A stretch of DNA of 64,000 nucleotides from Morinoia aosen (lineage: Eukaryota; Arthropoda; Malacostraca; Amphipoda; Talitridae), in assembly GCA_030386875.1 (NCBI GenBank), contig CM059560.1, forward strand, positions 34,094,183 to 34,158,182, given 5' to 3'. The translations under genes were made by a program, and so were the position numbers. The notes beneath the pieces are model-generated. The model was not told where the DNA came from and ran no database searches. It was given only the letters and a program-made list of their open reading frames with translations. Shown piece by piece: positions 11,807-22,585 of the stretch; position 1 is the stretch's first letter, and every line of letters starts with the position of its first letter.

Positions 11807-13034
11807 GACGTTCAGCTCGTGTAATTTTGCATTCATTCGACACCTAATGTGTATCGCTAGCATTTAGAGTAATGCAGCACATGCTGTTCCTATGATGTAA
11901 TTGAGGCATTAGGAAGACCCATACCTTCATCAGGTAGTGTATAACACAATCCTGTTCAACAAAAACTAAATTAAATACTTATTCAGAAATATTATCACGT
12001 TTAGTTATTAACAATTATTATATTAATTCAAAAAGGCAACCTAAAGAAAGCAAAACGGAGGAACCACTTAGTACAGACTATATAAAACAGGAGAATCTAT
12101 GCACAAGGCATGTGCCAACACTAGTTGCTCCGCGAATAGAAAAAAAACAATAGGAAGAAACAAAGACAGAGAAGATTTAGCCCAGAAACCCTGAAAGCTG
12201 AAAGAACCAAAATGAACACCGAAGTAAGAAGAAGAAACCTAAAAATATCTCCCTCGGAAGCGCCAGTCTCCACAGCATTAGAGAAACAAATTTAACTACT
12301 TGGTTTGTTTCCAATAATGTTGAAACATGAAATGTTTAATGTAAAGATATTTTGAACAACAACGTTAAGATCCTTCGTTGATAATGTCAAAACAAGAAAT
12401 GTTTGACCGAATAGCACAACAAAAATGAATTCCCTTCGTTGCGTAATCTGATTTTGACAAAGCATGTAAATATAGGTAATTAAGAAAACAAAATCCTAGT
12501 GACGCACAGTTGAAAACACTCACGTTAGTGTGAGCTTATATTGAAATATGAGAAAACGAACACAGGAATTAGTGTTATGAGGTATTAATTTTAAAAGTGA
12601 AATGGGTAGATTTAAATTATTTTGCAAATTGACCTGTGTAACGCACCGACAAGAAATGTTCAGTGTGTAACACTAAATTAATTGAACTTTCAGCGCTTGA
12701 CTGCCCAACAAGACTAAGCCACGCACGCTATTTAAAAATACAAACACTCACGCGTTTTTAATAACCTCATGGTAGCCTTTCCATATCTGCAAAATAATAA
12801 AAATATGAATTAATGGTCGCGTGTGATACACACAAGATTTAAAAGATTAAAAGCAGCAAGTCGTCAAACAAAATAAAAAATCACACACCAGACACAAAAC
12901 TTTTCCCTACTCTACAGGAGCGACACAATGAAAACGCACACCACACGGTAGTGCCTGTGTTTCAAATTATTGGCGTTTATCCTATTTATATAAAGCATAT
13001 TAGCTCCACCACCCGAGATAGAGAGCAATATTAC
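11807..13034. other. AT-rich sequence, no gene seen
   Basis: Several A-rich stretches but no recognisable protein or RNA. Part of this may be intron of the minus-strand exon at 13035-13154. Confidence 0.4.
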
Positions 13035-13154
13035 CTCCAGACTGCGGCGCTTGAATGCCAGCCTCTCTTCCGCTCTCTTCCTCTCAATCTTCGCACACAT
13101 CGTCTCGTACCGCACCCTGTAGAGCTCTCGGCGTAGCCTAGCCTCTTCCTCCAT
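13035..13154 (-). CDS. Orphan coiled-coil exon, gene unknown
   Basis: A 40-codon minus-strand block rich in Glu, Arg and Lys (starting MEEEARLRRELYRVRYETMC) with a strong helical, coiled-coil pattern. On the minus strand it is preceded by TACTTTCAG and followed by GTAATATTG, so it looks like a phase-0 internal exon of exactly 120 nt with acceptor and donor sites. Such charged C-terminal helices occur in Myb/SANT-like or MADF-type proteins of animals, including those carried by Harbinger transposons, but nothing here proves that identity. No neighbouring exon was recognised within the window. It may be one exon of a long-intron host gene or a relic. Confidence 0.4.
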
Positions 13155-13414
13155 CTGAAAGTATTGTGTAAGTACTGTAAAAGTATTGGATGGTGGGTGG
13201 TTTTGTGTCAATGGCTGACAAAGACCACCATCCGTCACACAAATTAAAGAAAATTCCTAAATTGTTTTGATCAATTGTAAAAATAGTTTACTTTTCCTGA
13301 TCATAATAGTACTTATTACTATTATTAATAATAGTACGTGATAATTATAGTACTTAAGATTCTTAGCGAATCTTATTCTCAAAATAAAAAGAAGAACCAA
13401 CGTTATGGAGAACA

Positions 13415-14960
13415 TTTATTGACCCAAACGTTCCGGAATAAATTATTCCATCATCAGTACTGGAAGAAATAAAATGTTTTTTCAGTCATAAACAAGATAT
13501 TTAAGGTCTTAATAAAATTAAAAGCATAAACGACAAAAAAAAATTATTTTCTAACGACTTAAGCACCGTTCGCAAGCAAATAGGCAGCACACACAGTACA
13601 TTCAGGCGTATACAACCATACATACACGCACACACGCACATACCAAGCACACCCCAGCATACCGTAAGTTAGGAAGTAGAGGCAAATAATTTTGTCTCGC
13701 TGATATCGTTATTTAGTGAGGGTTATTTGTAAATATATAAAGAGATTCTAGAGTACGCGTCGGAGGTCTTGTTCATTAAACGCTTTGCATAGGATTAAAA
13801 AATGAGACATTTTGAAAAAGGATGATGGGAAGTTTGACAAGCAAAAGATCGGCCAGTTATCTGAGAAAATCCTGAATGTTGGCCGTGACGCATAAATAGT
13901 TGGAGGGTAGTGCTTCTAACGTACGATTGCTAGCAACGATCACAAACATACACATATACGCAGCAACTTTCCAGACACTCATCCTGTCGCTCTCTTTCCT
14001 CTTGAAAAAAACGCTCTCTTAAAGGTATTCTTATAATAAACACGTACGTCAACCGCCATAAAAAAGGTTTGCACCAGGACTAGAAACTCTTTGAAATTCG
14101 CTGTTCAGGTAACCTAGGAACAGAACTCCAATGAACATTTCCTGTTTCGGTGCGGTCAAAGTTACAATAGGAGGTAAAATTTTCTTGTCGAGAAATTTTC
14201 TGACCATCTGATTAACAAGTATTTTGGATAATTGTTACGCGCAGACATTTTTTGCAGGTATTCCAATTCATTGTGTAATATTTTGTACGTGCTTGAAATG
14301 CAATAAAGTTTTTACACACGATTTGATATAACCTTTGTAGACATAGCCAGAATAATTTGTGCAAAGATCGGTAAATGTGGGTTTCCTAGATTCGAAGAAA
14401 TGAATTTAGTATCTGACTTCCTTACCAGGACATCTAAAAAAAGGTATTTCACCATTCTGTACTCATTCCATTGTGAATTTAGCGTTGGGGTGAATGGCAT
14501 TAACCGCACTAAAAAATTATTCTCTGCACCTAAATAATAAAAAAGTTTCATCCAAGTTCGGTCTACAGAAAACAGGTTTATATTCAGTCGAGCACGAATC
14601 TAAAAAATCTGTTTCTAAATGGGCCAAAAACATATTAGCAATGAGAGGAGACAGGTTCGAGCCCATGGCTAGTCCATCTAGTTGATATATTACCTTATTG
14701 AACACAAAATAAGAAGCATTAAGAGATATTTCCAAGAAACGTTTGAATTGTAGTCTGTCATAATTCATAAAATGGCTAGTGATTAAAAAAAATCTTATCC
14801 ATTCAAATTTCGAAGGATTCCCCCAAAGGCACATTTGTGCACAAGCAGTGGCACAGCCAGCCATGATATTCTGGGGACCAGGATCTCCCTGACAAATAAT
14901 TTCGGGGGGAGGGGGGAGGCAGACATGAATTATCAGCAATCTTATTATTTTTTCACTTAA
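13415..14960 (-). pseudogene. Decayed Penelope-like retroelement (reverse transcriptase remnant)
   Basis: Minus-strand fragments match the Penelope-like reverse transcriptase, which copies RNA into DNA at chromosome breaks or telomere-like ends. The 14840-14560 part reads YFVFNKVIYQLDGLAMGSNL then SPLIANMFLAHLE, the family's Q-x-D-G-x-AMGSPLSP block, followed by the strand where Y-x-D-D should sit. Here it is degraded to N-L-D-E-T. Continuing at 14551-14312 is FLDVLVRKSDTKFISS, the usual block after the catalytic site, and the frame is lost beyond it. At the low-coordinate end (13419-13462) lies a conserved terminal motif (CTGATGATGGAATAATTTA on the minus strand). The upstream 15116-14960 segment does not look like Penelope. 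No GIY-YIG endonuclease was recognised. Stops and the altered active site make it inactive. Confidence 0.75.
13419..13462 (-). ncRNA. Degenerate hammerhead-ribozyme-like motif of the Penelope element
   Basis: Read on the minus strand, CTGATGA is followed by a small self-complementary stem (GGAATAA/TTATTCC) and then GGAACG, where an active hammerhead core would have GAAA. Penelope-like elements are known to carry hammerhead motifs near their ends. The changed core and the unclear stem III make activity unlikely. Confidence 0.35.
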
Positions 14961-15521
14961 CGGCGACTGAAACTGACCCCCAGCGCAACATTTCGGAGGG
15001 AGGCCATCACAAGGGAATTCAGCAACAACATAGTTCACAAGCAAAAATACAGCGTGAAATTTCGGCAAGAAGCAGAAACCGCCGTAAAATCTATTCGTCT
15101 TTAAAAATTCAGACACATGTAGCTAATTGATTCTTACCGTGCTTGGATCGTTGCTTGAGTTGCTTGAGATGAGTGCTGCTTCTGCGTTGTTAATCTATTT
15201 CCAAAGGTTGCGGAAGTAATAAGGGGAAACATTTTCTTGAAAATATTTTTCTTATTTCAACAAAATATTTTTGTTGGAAAATATTGAAATATTGAATTCT
15301 TCAGATAATGATTATGTATATATTTATAGTATATTAGTGTTAATTTTAAGTAGATAATATCAATAAGTGTGAATTCAGGCTTCTGATATCGTTCTGATTT
15401 GAAGAAATAATAATAAGAAAAAAAACACGATTTATAAAACCAAAAACCGTTTTAAGAATTTATTAAATTTATAAATTAAATATAAATAAATTAATGAATA
15501 AAAAAATAAAAACTATCCTTA
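14961..15521. other. Sequence left of the Ty3 insertion, no gene seen
   Basis: Very AT-rich from about 15200. The last four bases (15518-15521, CTTA) are the left copy of the target-site duplication. Confidence 0.5.
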
Positions 15522-16354
15522 TGTAGCAATCGCTACAAAAGCGTAAGAATTATAAATTTTCCCATTCGCACTTAAATAAATTAATTATTAGCATTAAAAA
15601 TCTTACTCTAATTTATTATTAATTATTTTCTACTTCTAATTCATAATCCTTAAAGTTTTTGTGCAAAAAGCATAAAATTAAAGTCACGATTGACATGTTC
15701 GTGTTTCAAGCCTCTGAATCTGGCAGCACTGTGCGTGGCGTCTCTTTGAAACACATTCTCTCGTGCATAACTAGCTCGTGCATACCGCGTTCGTGACTTC
15801 AACGTCATCGCCACACACCACTCACAACAGTCTCCCTGGGCCGCTTTTGGGACTCCTACTTGGATTAGTTTTGGTCCTTGTTTTGGGCCTGATAGACCTC
15901 ATGTACCATCTATTCCCCTTGCAATACACATGGGTTATTTTTGAAGCTAGTAAGCCTAAGATTCCATCCCCGGCTAACTAAACTACCTGCTTCGACCATG
16001 ATAACTCGCTTGTCCACTTTGGGATAGAGAACGCTGATACCTTAACGTGCCACCACCAAACGTCACGAGTCATCCCAAAGTCTGATAAATTAGGCCGCTA
16101 AAATCAACTCCAAACACACACCCTCACTGTCGACTGCGTCACGAGCCGGTGCCTTTTCGCCTGCACGGACTGCGAACCTCGCCAGCCAAGTCTCCAGTAA
16201 TTCAAGACTCGGCGGTCATCTCCGGTCTCCTTCCAATATATACCAAAAGCTGAGTCCTGAGTGCCTTATTATCCTTTCTCATGGTTGACTCCAAATGCTT
16301 ATCGAGGTTTGTTAAGGACTGGCTTTACCCACGGCCACACACACAATCATTACA
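15522..16354 (+). repeat. 5' LTR of the CsRn1-type element
   Basis: Starts TG and ends CA (TTACA). It matches 29711-30542 nearly base for base. The first 16 bases form a hairpin, TGTAGC-AATC-GCTACA. The small open frames inside it are chance. Confidence 0.93.
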
Positions 16355-16958
16355 CTGGTGACCCCAGTAAAAATTATACTGGTGACAAACCAGAGTTTTA
16401 AAACCCCAAAACTTTCTTTAAAACTTAAAAACTATTCAACTCGATAAGTGTTTGAGAAATTGTGAGAGAGGTTAATTTTGGTATATCATTGTAGTGATAA
16501 ATTTCCCATGTCGTAGTCTTTGAGAATTTCTTAGATTTTACCGTGTTAATGGAGATTCTCTGAGCAGCTCTAACAAAAATTTTTTTTCAGCGCTATCCTG
16601 TCCTTGTTTGTTTTATGTGCCTCAGTAGGTAGGAAAAATATATTTTTTTTCCTATTTCCGTGCTTACGTTCATTCTGACTACCGTAAAAATTCGCGTTTC
16701 CATTCTTCCCTTTCCCTCCGTTTCTTCAACGTTATTGATCGTTTGAGTAGGTAGAAAAATAATTTTTCTCACCTGTTTTTGTGCCTACGCAAATTGCCGC
16801 ATACCGCATAATTTTTTTTAGTTTCCAATTTCATATTTCCTTCCTTCTGTTTCAACTTAATTTGAATGATTGTGTAGGTAAAGAAATAACGCAAACCCTT
16901 GTCACTTTAATTCCAAGTCATCGGCGTTGATTACGCAAATTGAAAGAAAGCTGCTAGC
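16355..16958 (+). other. Untranslated leader with three repeated hairpin blocks
   Basis: Between primer site and gag. A block starting GTAGGTA(G)RAAAAAT recurs at 16625, 16747 and 16874, spaced 122 and 127 bp. The first two copies can fold back on following T-rich sequence and end GTGCTTAC or GTGCCTAC. They could be RNA structures for packaging or translation, or simply a decayed tandem repeat. Confidence 0.5.
16356..16365 (+). other. Primer binding site, tRNA-Trp-like
   Basis: TGGTGACCCC begins 2 bp after the LTR and is complementary to the 3' end of animal tRNA-Trp including CCA. The match stops after 10 bases. A partial second copy (ACTGGTGACAAACC) follows at about 16379. Confidence 0.65.
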
Positions 16959-17921
16959 ATGACTGAATCAGATAATGAAGATCGAGCCCCCACAAAACCC
17001 CTTAGGCTCCCCCCCTTCATTCCAGGGGATGCTCACACATGGTTCAATCAGGTAGAAGCCATGTTTAGGTATCATAGAATAAGGGATGAAACTGACAAGT
17101 TTTATGCCCTCGTTTCCGCAGCTCCCACAGAACTGCTAAATGACTCAAACCAATTGCTAGAAAACCCTCCGGATATCGATCCGTACGGCATCTTGAAAAG
17201 AAAGATCTTGCAGAAGTTGCAGATGTCCGATGCGTACAAACTTAGGAGCCTTGTAGACGCCTCAGCAATTCCATCTGTCTCTGTCTCTTTCTCTCCCACT
17301 TCGTTAGTTAAAGAACTGCGCAAACTTGCTGCGGGTGTTGCCGTAGCTGAGGGATTTCTGAAGGAAGTTTTCATGACTAAGCTTCCTCACAATGTGCGTC
17401 CATTTCTATCGCTAGCAGGCCCTAATCAAACTTTAGAGAAGCTTGCAGAGTCCACTGAGACGGTGATGCGAAATCTAAACGTGTCACAAACACCGCAGGT
17501 AGCTGCTTTAAACCCAGAAACTGCAAATTTTATCCCCTCAAATCAATCCTCAGCAACAATAGATAAGATGCAGCAAGACATCGCTGAGATAAAGCAAGCT
17601 CTCCAGAATTGCAATATAGGTCAGAGCGTAGCTCACATTCAGCAAGGCCCAGGGAGATTCCAAAGCCACCAAAATGCCTACGACTATCCTTATGACTATC
17701 CCTCCAACTATCATCCTTTTCCTCCTCCTCAACGTTTTGATAGAGGTAGATCCTATGATAGGTCAAATCAAGACCGCCGCTTTCGGTCGCGCTCTCGTGA
17801 TGCTAGTAGCAATTTATGCTGGTACCACATGAAATTTGGTGACCAAGCTCGCAAATGTGCCTCTAGACACTGTCCGCGTTATACCGAAATGACTTCGGGA
17901 AACGCGAACAGCGACGCATAG
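16959..17921 (+). CDS. gag: Gag of the CsRn1-type element
   Basis: A 320-residue structural protein that would form the particle around the element RNA in the cytoplasm. The N-terminal half (FIPGDAHTWFNQVEAMFRYH, residues about 20-40, then helical sequence to about 180) is the retrotransposon capsid fold common to arthropod Ty3 Gag. A Pro/Tyr/Arg-rich stretch (residues 215-280) follows, then a single nucleic-acid-binding motif CWYHMKFGDQARKCASRHC (about 286-304). That is C-x2-H-x9-C-x4-C, the unusual C-H-C-C finger typical of CsRn1-clade Gag. ATG at 16959 is the first in a long open frame after the leader. Its stop (TAG, 17919-17921) lies just past the slippery site, and pol follows in the -1 frame. 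Confidence 0.9.
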   Translation: MTESDNEDRAPTKPLRLPPFIPGDAHTWFNQVEAMFRYHRIRDETDKFYALVSAAPTELLNDSNQLLENPPDIDPYGILKRKILQKLQMSDAYKLRSLVDASAIPSVSVSFSPTSLVKELRKLAAGVAVAEGFLKEVFMTKLPHNVRPFLSLAGPNQTLEKLAESTETVMRNLNVSQTPQVAALNPETANFIPSNQSSATIDKMQQDIAEIKQALQNCNIGQSVAHIQQGPGRFQSHQNAYDYPYDYPSNYHPFPPPQRFDRGRSYDRSNQDRRFRSRSRDASSNLCWYHMKFGDQARKCASRHCPRYTEMTSGNANSDA

Positions 17922-17935
17922 TAGCGAGTACTGCG
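17897..17935 (+). promoter_or_regulatory. -1 ribosomal frameshift site, gag to pol
   Basis: GGGAAAC at 17897-17903 is read G GGA AAC in the gag frame, a canonical X XXY YYZ heptamer. A -1 slip here leads straight into the pol frame, which is open back to a stop at 17864-17866. About 11 nt downstream is a possible stem: CGC (17915-17917) and AGTA (17920-17923) pair with TACT (17929-17932) and GCG (17933-17935) around a 5-nt loop, with a 2-nt bulge. Pol has no ATG of its own near its start, which supports expression by frameshift. Confidence 0.75.
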
Positions 17936-20057
17936 TTGCCTCATTCCCAGACTACTCGCTTACTACAGATTCTCGATCCCGTCACCAAATACCGATTTTT
18001 AATAGACACTGGCTCCAGTGTGTCAATTATCCCAGCCACGGTGAAAGACAAAAACAACCCATTGTTGGCGACATTACGCGCCGCAAACGGCACGCCAATT
18101 CCTTGTTACGGTGAAAGAGTATTAGAGTGCAGTCTGGGATTGAGGAGAAAATTCACATTTACCTTCTTGATAGCTGAGGTACAAGAGCCCATAATAGGTG
18201 CTGATTTTCTAGCCAAGTTTGGCATACTTGTAGATGTTAAAAACCGTAGAATTAGGGACGAGGAGACACAGATCTCAATTCCCGCTTGTAGCATAACTAG
18301 AGCTAATGTCTTGCATTCATTCTCCATAGCTTTCAAGGAGGAGTGCATGTTCGAGCAGGTACTTAAAAATTTTCCTGCATTAACAAACCCTAACTTATCT
18401 TCTAATAACATGCAGACATGCACAAAGCACTTCATAGAGACGCAAGGTCCGCCAGTCTACTCTCGTGCAAGGCGATTGCCGCCTGATCGATTGGCGTTAG
18501 CCAAGAAAGAATTTGCGCGCATGCAAGAAAATGGCATTATCCGCAGCTCCAAAAGCCCTTGGGCTAGCCCTCTTTTGCTAGTACCCAAGGCTAACGGTGA
18601 ATTCAGACCGTGCGGGGATTTCCGCAGGTTGAATGCCGTCACTTTACCTGATCGCTACCCTATCCCTTATCTGCACGATTTCAGTGCAAATTTAGAAGGA
18701 GCACAAATTCTCTCAAAAATTGACCTCAAAAGCGCCTTCCATCATATTCCACTTGATGAGAGCGCTATCGCTAAGACCGCGGTAATCACTCCGTTTGGTC
18801 TCTTTGAGTTCCTCAAGATGCCATATGGCTTAAGGAACGCTCCTCAAACGTTCCAAAGGCACATGGCTGAAATTTTCTCTGATCTCACTTTCGCCTATGT
18901 CTATTTAGACGACATCCTAGTGGCATCCACAACCCTGGAGTTGCACAAAGACCATCTTAGGGTCGTTTTTCAAAGACTGTCCGACAATGGACTCCTCGTA
19001 AATCCTGAAAAATGTGAGCTCGGAAAGCCATCACTGATTTATCTAGGTCACGAAATTTCTAGCCTAGGTCTAAAACCTTTGCCTTCCAAAGTAGAAGTGA
19101 TCAAAAACTTTCCTCTTCCACAGACCCAGAAGGAACTAAGAAGGTTCCTAGGTTCTGTTAACTTCTATCATCGTTTCATACGCAACTGTGCTCAAACTTT
19201 AGCCCCCTTGTCTGACTTGCTCGAACCGAAACGAAAAGGCAAATCTATTGAGGTAAAATGGACGGAAGAAGCGCGCAAAGCTTTTGAGGAAATAAAGCAC
19301 AAGTTAGCTTCCGCGACTGAATTATCCTACCCTATTGCTAATGCTGATTTTAGTCTCGTAGTGGACGCCTCGAGTACAGCTGTAGGTGCTGTTTTGCAAC
19401 AACAAGTAGGTACTAATATCTCTCCTCTTGCTTTCTTTTCCAAAAAGCTGTCACCCACTGAGCGTGCTTATAGTGCGTTCGGTAGGGAACTCCTTGCTAT
19501 CTATCTGTCTGTGAGACACTTTCGCTATGCTCTAGAGGCAAGGGAGTTCGTGATCTACACAGATCACAAACCTTTGACCTCAGCGATTAAGATGCCTTCT
19601 GAAAGACATTCCCCAAGAGAGGCTCGACACCTCTCCTATATTAGCCAATTCACCACGGACATCCGCTTCATAAAAGGGTTGGACAATACTGTCGCTGATT
19701 GTCTATCCCGCATCAACACTGTCCAAACCAGTGGTGAAATCCCTTTCGGCAATATTTCCAAGACTCAGAAGGAGGATCCTGAACTTCAGGACCTTCTCAA
19801 ACTTTCTAACACTTCCTCTCTAAAATTAACCTTGGTTGACGGCGTGTACCGTGATGCTGAGCGACTTTCTCGTTTGTATCTTCCTGCGACTCTCCGCAGA
19901 GTAGCTATTCTCCACTATCATTCCTTCTCTCATCCTGGTATTAACCGTACATTGCGTTTGATTTCCGATCGTTTCGTCTGGCCAGCGATGCGTAAGGAGG
20001 TCAAGCAAATTGTGCAAAATTGCCATGCATGTCAGAGTAGTAAAGTGGTGAAACATA
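17897..20057 (+). CDS. pol: Pol of the CsRn1-type element, 5' part (protease, RT, RNase H, start of integrase)
   Basis: Polyprotein in the -1 frame relative to gag; the long open stretch runs from 17867 to the BEL insertion. Aspartic protease: FLIDTGSSVS with DTG codons at 18005-18013 and a later IIGADFL block. Reverse transcriptase: RPCGDFRRLNAV, SKIDLKSAFHHIPL, and catalytic YLDD at 18902-18913. RNase H: LVVDASSTAVGAVL, a catalytic Glu in GRELLAIY, then YTDHKPL. Integrase zinc finger: HYHSFSHPG then CHACQ near 19910-20035. The frame is cut at 20057 by the 5' LTR of the BEL element and would run on into it to a stop at 20087-20089. The rest of integrase resumes at 28463 in the matching phase if the 8410-bp insertion plus duplication is ignored. 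No other break was seen. Confidence 0.93.
20053..20057. repeat. Target-site duplication of the BEL element, left copy
   Basis: ACATA directly before the TG of the 5' LTR, repeated at 28463-28467 after the 3' LTR. A 5-bp duplication is usual for BEL/Pao. Confidence 0.9.
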
Positions 20058-22480
20058 TGTCACGTCGTACAAGACGTGAGAAAATTTGAAGAATTTTGAT
20101 AAATTTATGCGGCAACATTTTTCGGATCCGCGCTTCGTCCGCAAGAATGACGCCAACGTTTTATTTGTTTGAAGTGCGTGGGAGGAACATGTTCCCGGTT
20201 AATATTAAGTTATTGTGTAGTTAGAGAGTGAACTTGAGTGGGAAACTCTTTCGATTTACGTGTTGCCGCGCTAGCTATATTTTCGGGTGTTTTTAACATA
20301 TTTGTGTTTAGATAGCGGTGAACAGCCGGCTTCTAGAGCATTCGAGGATGCTTCCGGTCGCTGGTGAACCACCCACATTAAGCCAGACTAGCCGTCGTAA
20401 CGTGTCATAGCAAGTGCGCTGCAGTGTAATGTTTGGAAATGTCAGGTTCCATTTTGGCAGTACTTTAGAGGAAAAGCGTGTGATTTAACTGATGAACTTT
20501 CCTATCTCTATTTCACTGCCCCAAGTAATTTGTGTTTTTGAATGTGGAGCCAAATTCCGTCACAGATTTGATGCTAAATTTAGAAACTGAAATCAGATGG
20601 CCTTACTATACTTACTGAAGAAAATTGAGTTCTTACTAATTTTATCTCTTTTACTCTGATCAGCTGATACAGAATTTCTTATAACTTATTGGTAAAGAAG
20701 AACATCTTTTGTTTTCAAGTATCATTTAGCAGTCAGCAAAAGTAATTGATGTGAAGTATGACGTAGTAAACTTATGCGAGCTTCCCAAGATACACTTTCT
20801 ATGGCTGAGTATCAAACAACAAAGAAGAAAAAAAAACAAAAAATTTGATTGACTTGCAAAAAGAAACTGATGTTAAGAAGTCTTGGTGTTTTTCTTGTCT
20901 TTGTATTATTTCTTGTCTTTGTATTATTTATAACATTCATTAATAGCAAAGTAAAATAAATTTAGTCGAGTGGCTTCTTACCTATGAGCTGTGCTGGGCA
21001 AGTTGCGCCAGTCAGCAAGGTGGAAGCCTAAAGTCACGGCATTCAGTAGACTGAGAATGGGCGCAGGAACTCGAGACCACTAGCTCATACGATTTGTGTT
21101 CTCAAAGCGACGTTGATAAACGTGTACTTGCCTCTCTCATTCTTTGATAATAGAATTTATTGATAATGGCTGATCTGATAACCTTAGTGACTTGCCCCTG
21201 CTTCAGAGACCTAATTTCTGCTGTCTCTTTTCCACAGATAGGGTAAAGAAAGCCAGAGTAGGCACTTATTTTGCAGACTAGAGTAAGATGTCACAGGTCT
21301 AAACTGAGGGACCTTTCCTCATCGTCTGTAAGTATTTTAGAGTATCCTCTTTTAACTTGTGATGTTACCTAACTCGTCATCTTTTTATATTGTGAAGCAG
21401 TGCGAAAACTAAAACTTGTTGTGCGATCGTCCACCTTTGTTCAAATAAAGTGCTTATTGACTAATGACCGCTGTGTTGAGACTGTTAGATACGGATGTGT
21501 TTTCATGTATATATCCTTTTATGCTTCATCAAAAAGACACTTTGAACATTGGGCGAAAAAAAAGCGATTCATGTATCATTGCCTAGCGTTAGTGACACGA
21601 GTTTTACAATATTCGTGTGCGTATCATAAATGTGTTCTTTCTAAATGTGTTTCTAGCTGTGTGTCTTTGGCAGGGTGTTCTTGATAATGGGTTCCTCGAC
21701 TAGGTACTTATTCTCTTCCTTGCCAACGCAACGGAAACCTTTCTTGTTTCGTGAACTTATTTCCTAGCTTGCTGTTCCTGTGCACCTTGTGCGCAGATTC
21801 CGCGTTCCTCCAACTCCACACTAAATGGTGCCTTCTTCTTTCCTCTCTTGGAACATCTTTGTCGTAGTTGCGGGAGGCTAAAACTTTCCTATATAATGAT
21901 AATAATTGATTCATGGAATATCATTGTGCTATGTCGTTCTGAGGACTATGCCCCGTGACCACTCTTATCGCCCACCGGTCATTGAAATGTCATGCCTAGC
22001 GTTAGCACTACCCGATTGCCTCTTATGTCTCCGGTATGAAGTTTCTTTCTTGTCGTGCGGTGATATATAAATGGTGCCTTCCTCCTTCCTATCCCAGAAC
22101 ATCTTGTCGTGGTTAAGGGAAGCTAAACCCCTCTCGTGTAACAACGAATACTGTGTTATGAATTCCGTCACTAGACTATTATACCTAGTTCTAACATTAT
22201 TTAGCTGTTATCTGTGTTCTGCTCAAGATGTAGGATGCTCCTTTCTCGTCATGCAGCACCGTATAAATTAACTGTTCATTCGACTATAACCTTAAATTGG
22301 GGTTTTTGTCACGTAATTCCTAGCCCGAGTCTGAATCATATTTGTCTGTGCAGATATACGGCTCAACGGGATAAGAAATAAAAAACCTGAAGAGACCTCG
22401 TTTCCCTTTGGGCGTCCTACTGAGTTCCGTTCAATGGCGTGCCGAAGCGAAGATCAATTCCGCTAGCGCACGACATTACA
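20058..22480 (+). repeat. 5' LTR of the BEL element (2.4 kb)
   Basis: Starts TG and ends CA (TTACA), nearly identical to 26039-28462. A stem TCACGTC/GACGTGA with loop GTACAA occupies 20060-20079, right after the TG. It is long for BEL LTRs. Part of the length is a captured repeat at about 21715-21910 that matches the retroposon at 37950-38110, with a second degraded copy of its end at about 22070-22150. Open frames inside the LTR are duplicated exactly in the other LTR and are not genes. Confidence 0.93.
21715..21910 (+). repeat. Captured retroposon 3' part inside the BEL 5' LTR
   Basis: TTCTTGTTTCRTGAACTT through GGAGGCTAAAACTTTC aligns with 37950-38090 at roughly 85% by eye, same orientation, ending in an AAT-rich tail (ATAATGATAATAATT). 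The same segment is in the 3' LTR at about 27697-27892. Confidence 0.7.
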
Positions 22481-22585
22481 GTATATAGACGTCAGCGGAA
22501 GGTGCCCTCCCACGAAGAAGCCCTCCAAAGAGGAGGCCCACAGCCGATTCTCAGCCGCCCGCGGCGAATATCCGAGACCACAGAA

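Noticed and set aside
21708..21914. 68-codon minus-strand frame, also at 27690-27896
   Set aside because: Identical in both BEL LTRs and lies over the captured repeat; no domain and no reason to think it is translated.
22439..22585. BEL ORF start at a GTG inside the 5' LTR
   Set aside because: The upstream part overlaps the LTR end and has no ATG; the first ATG at 22586 is the more likely start.
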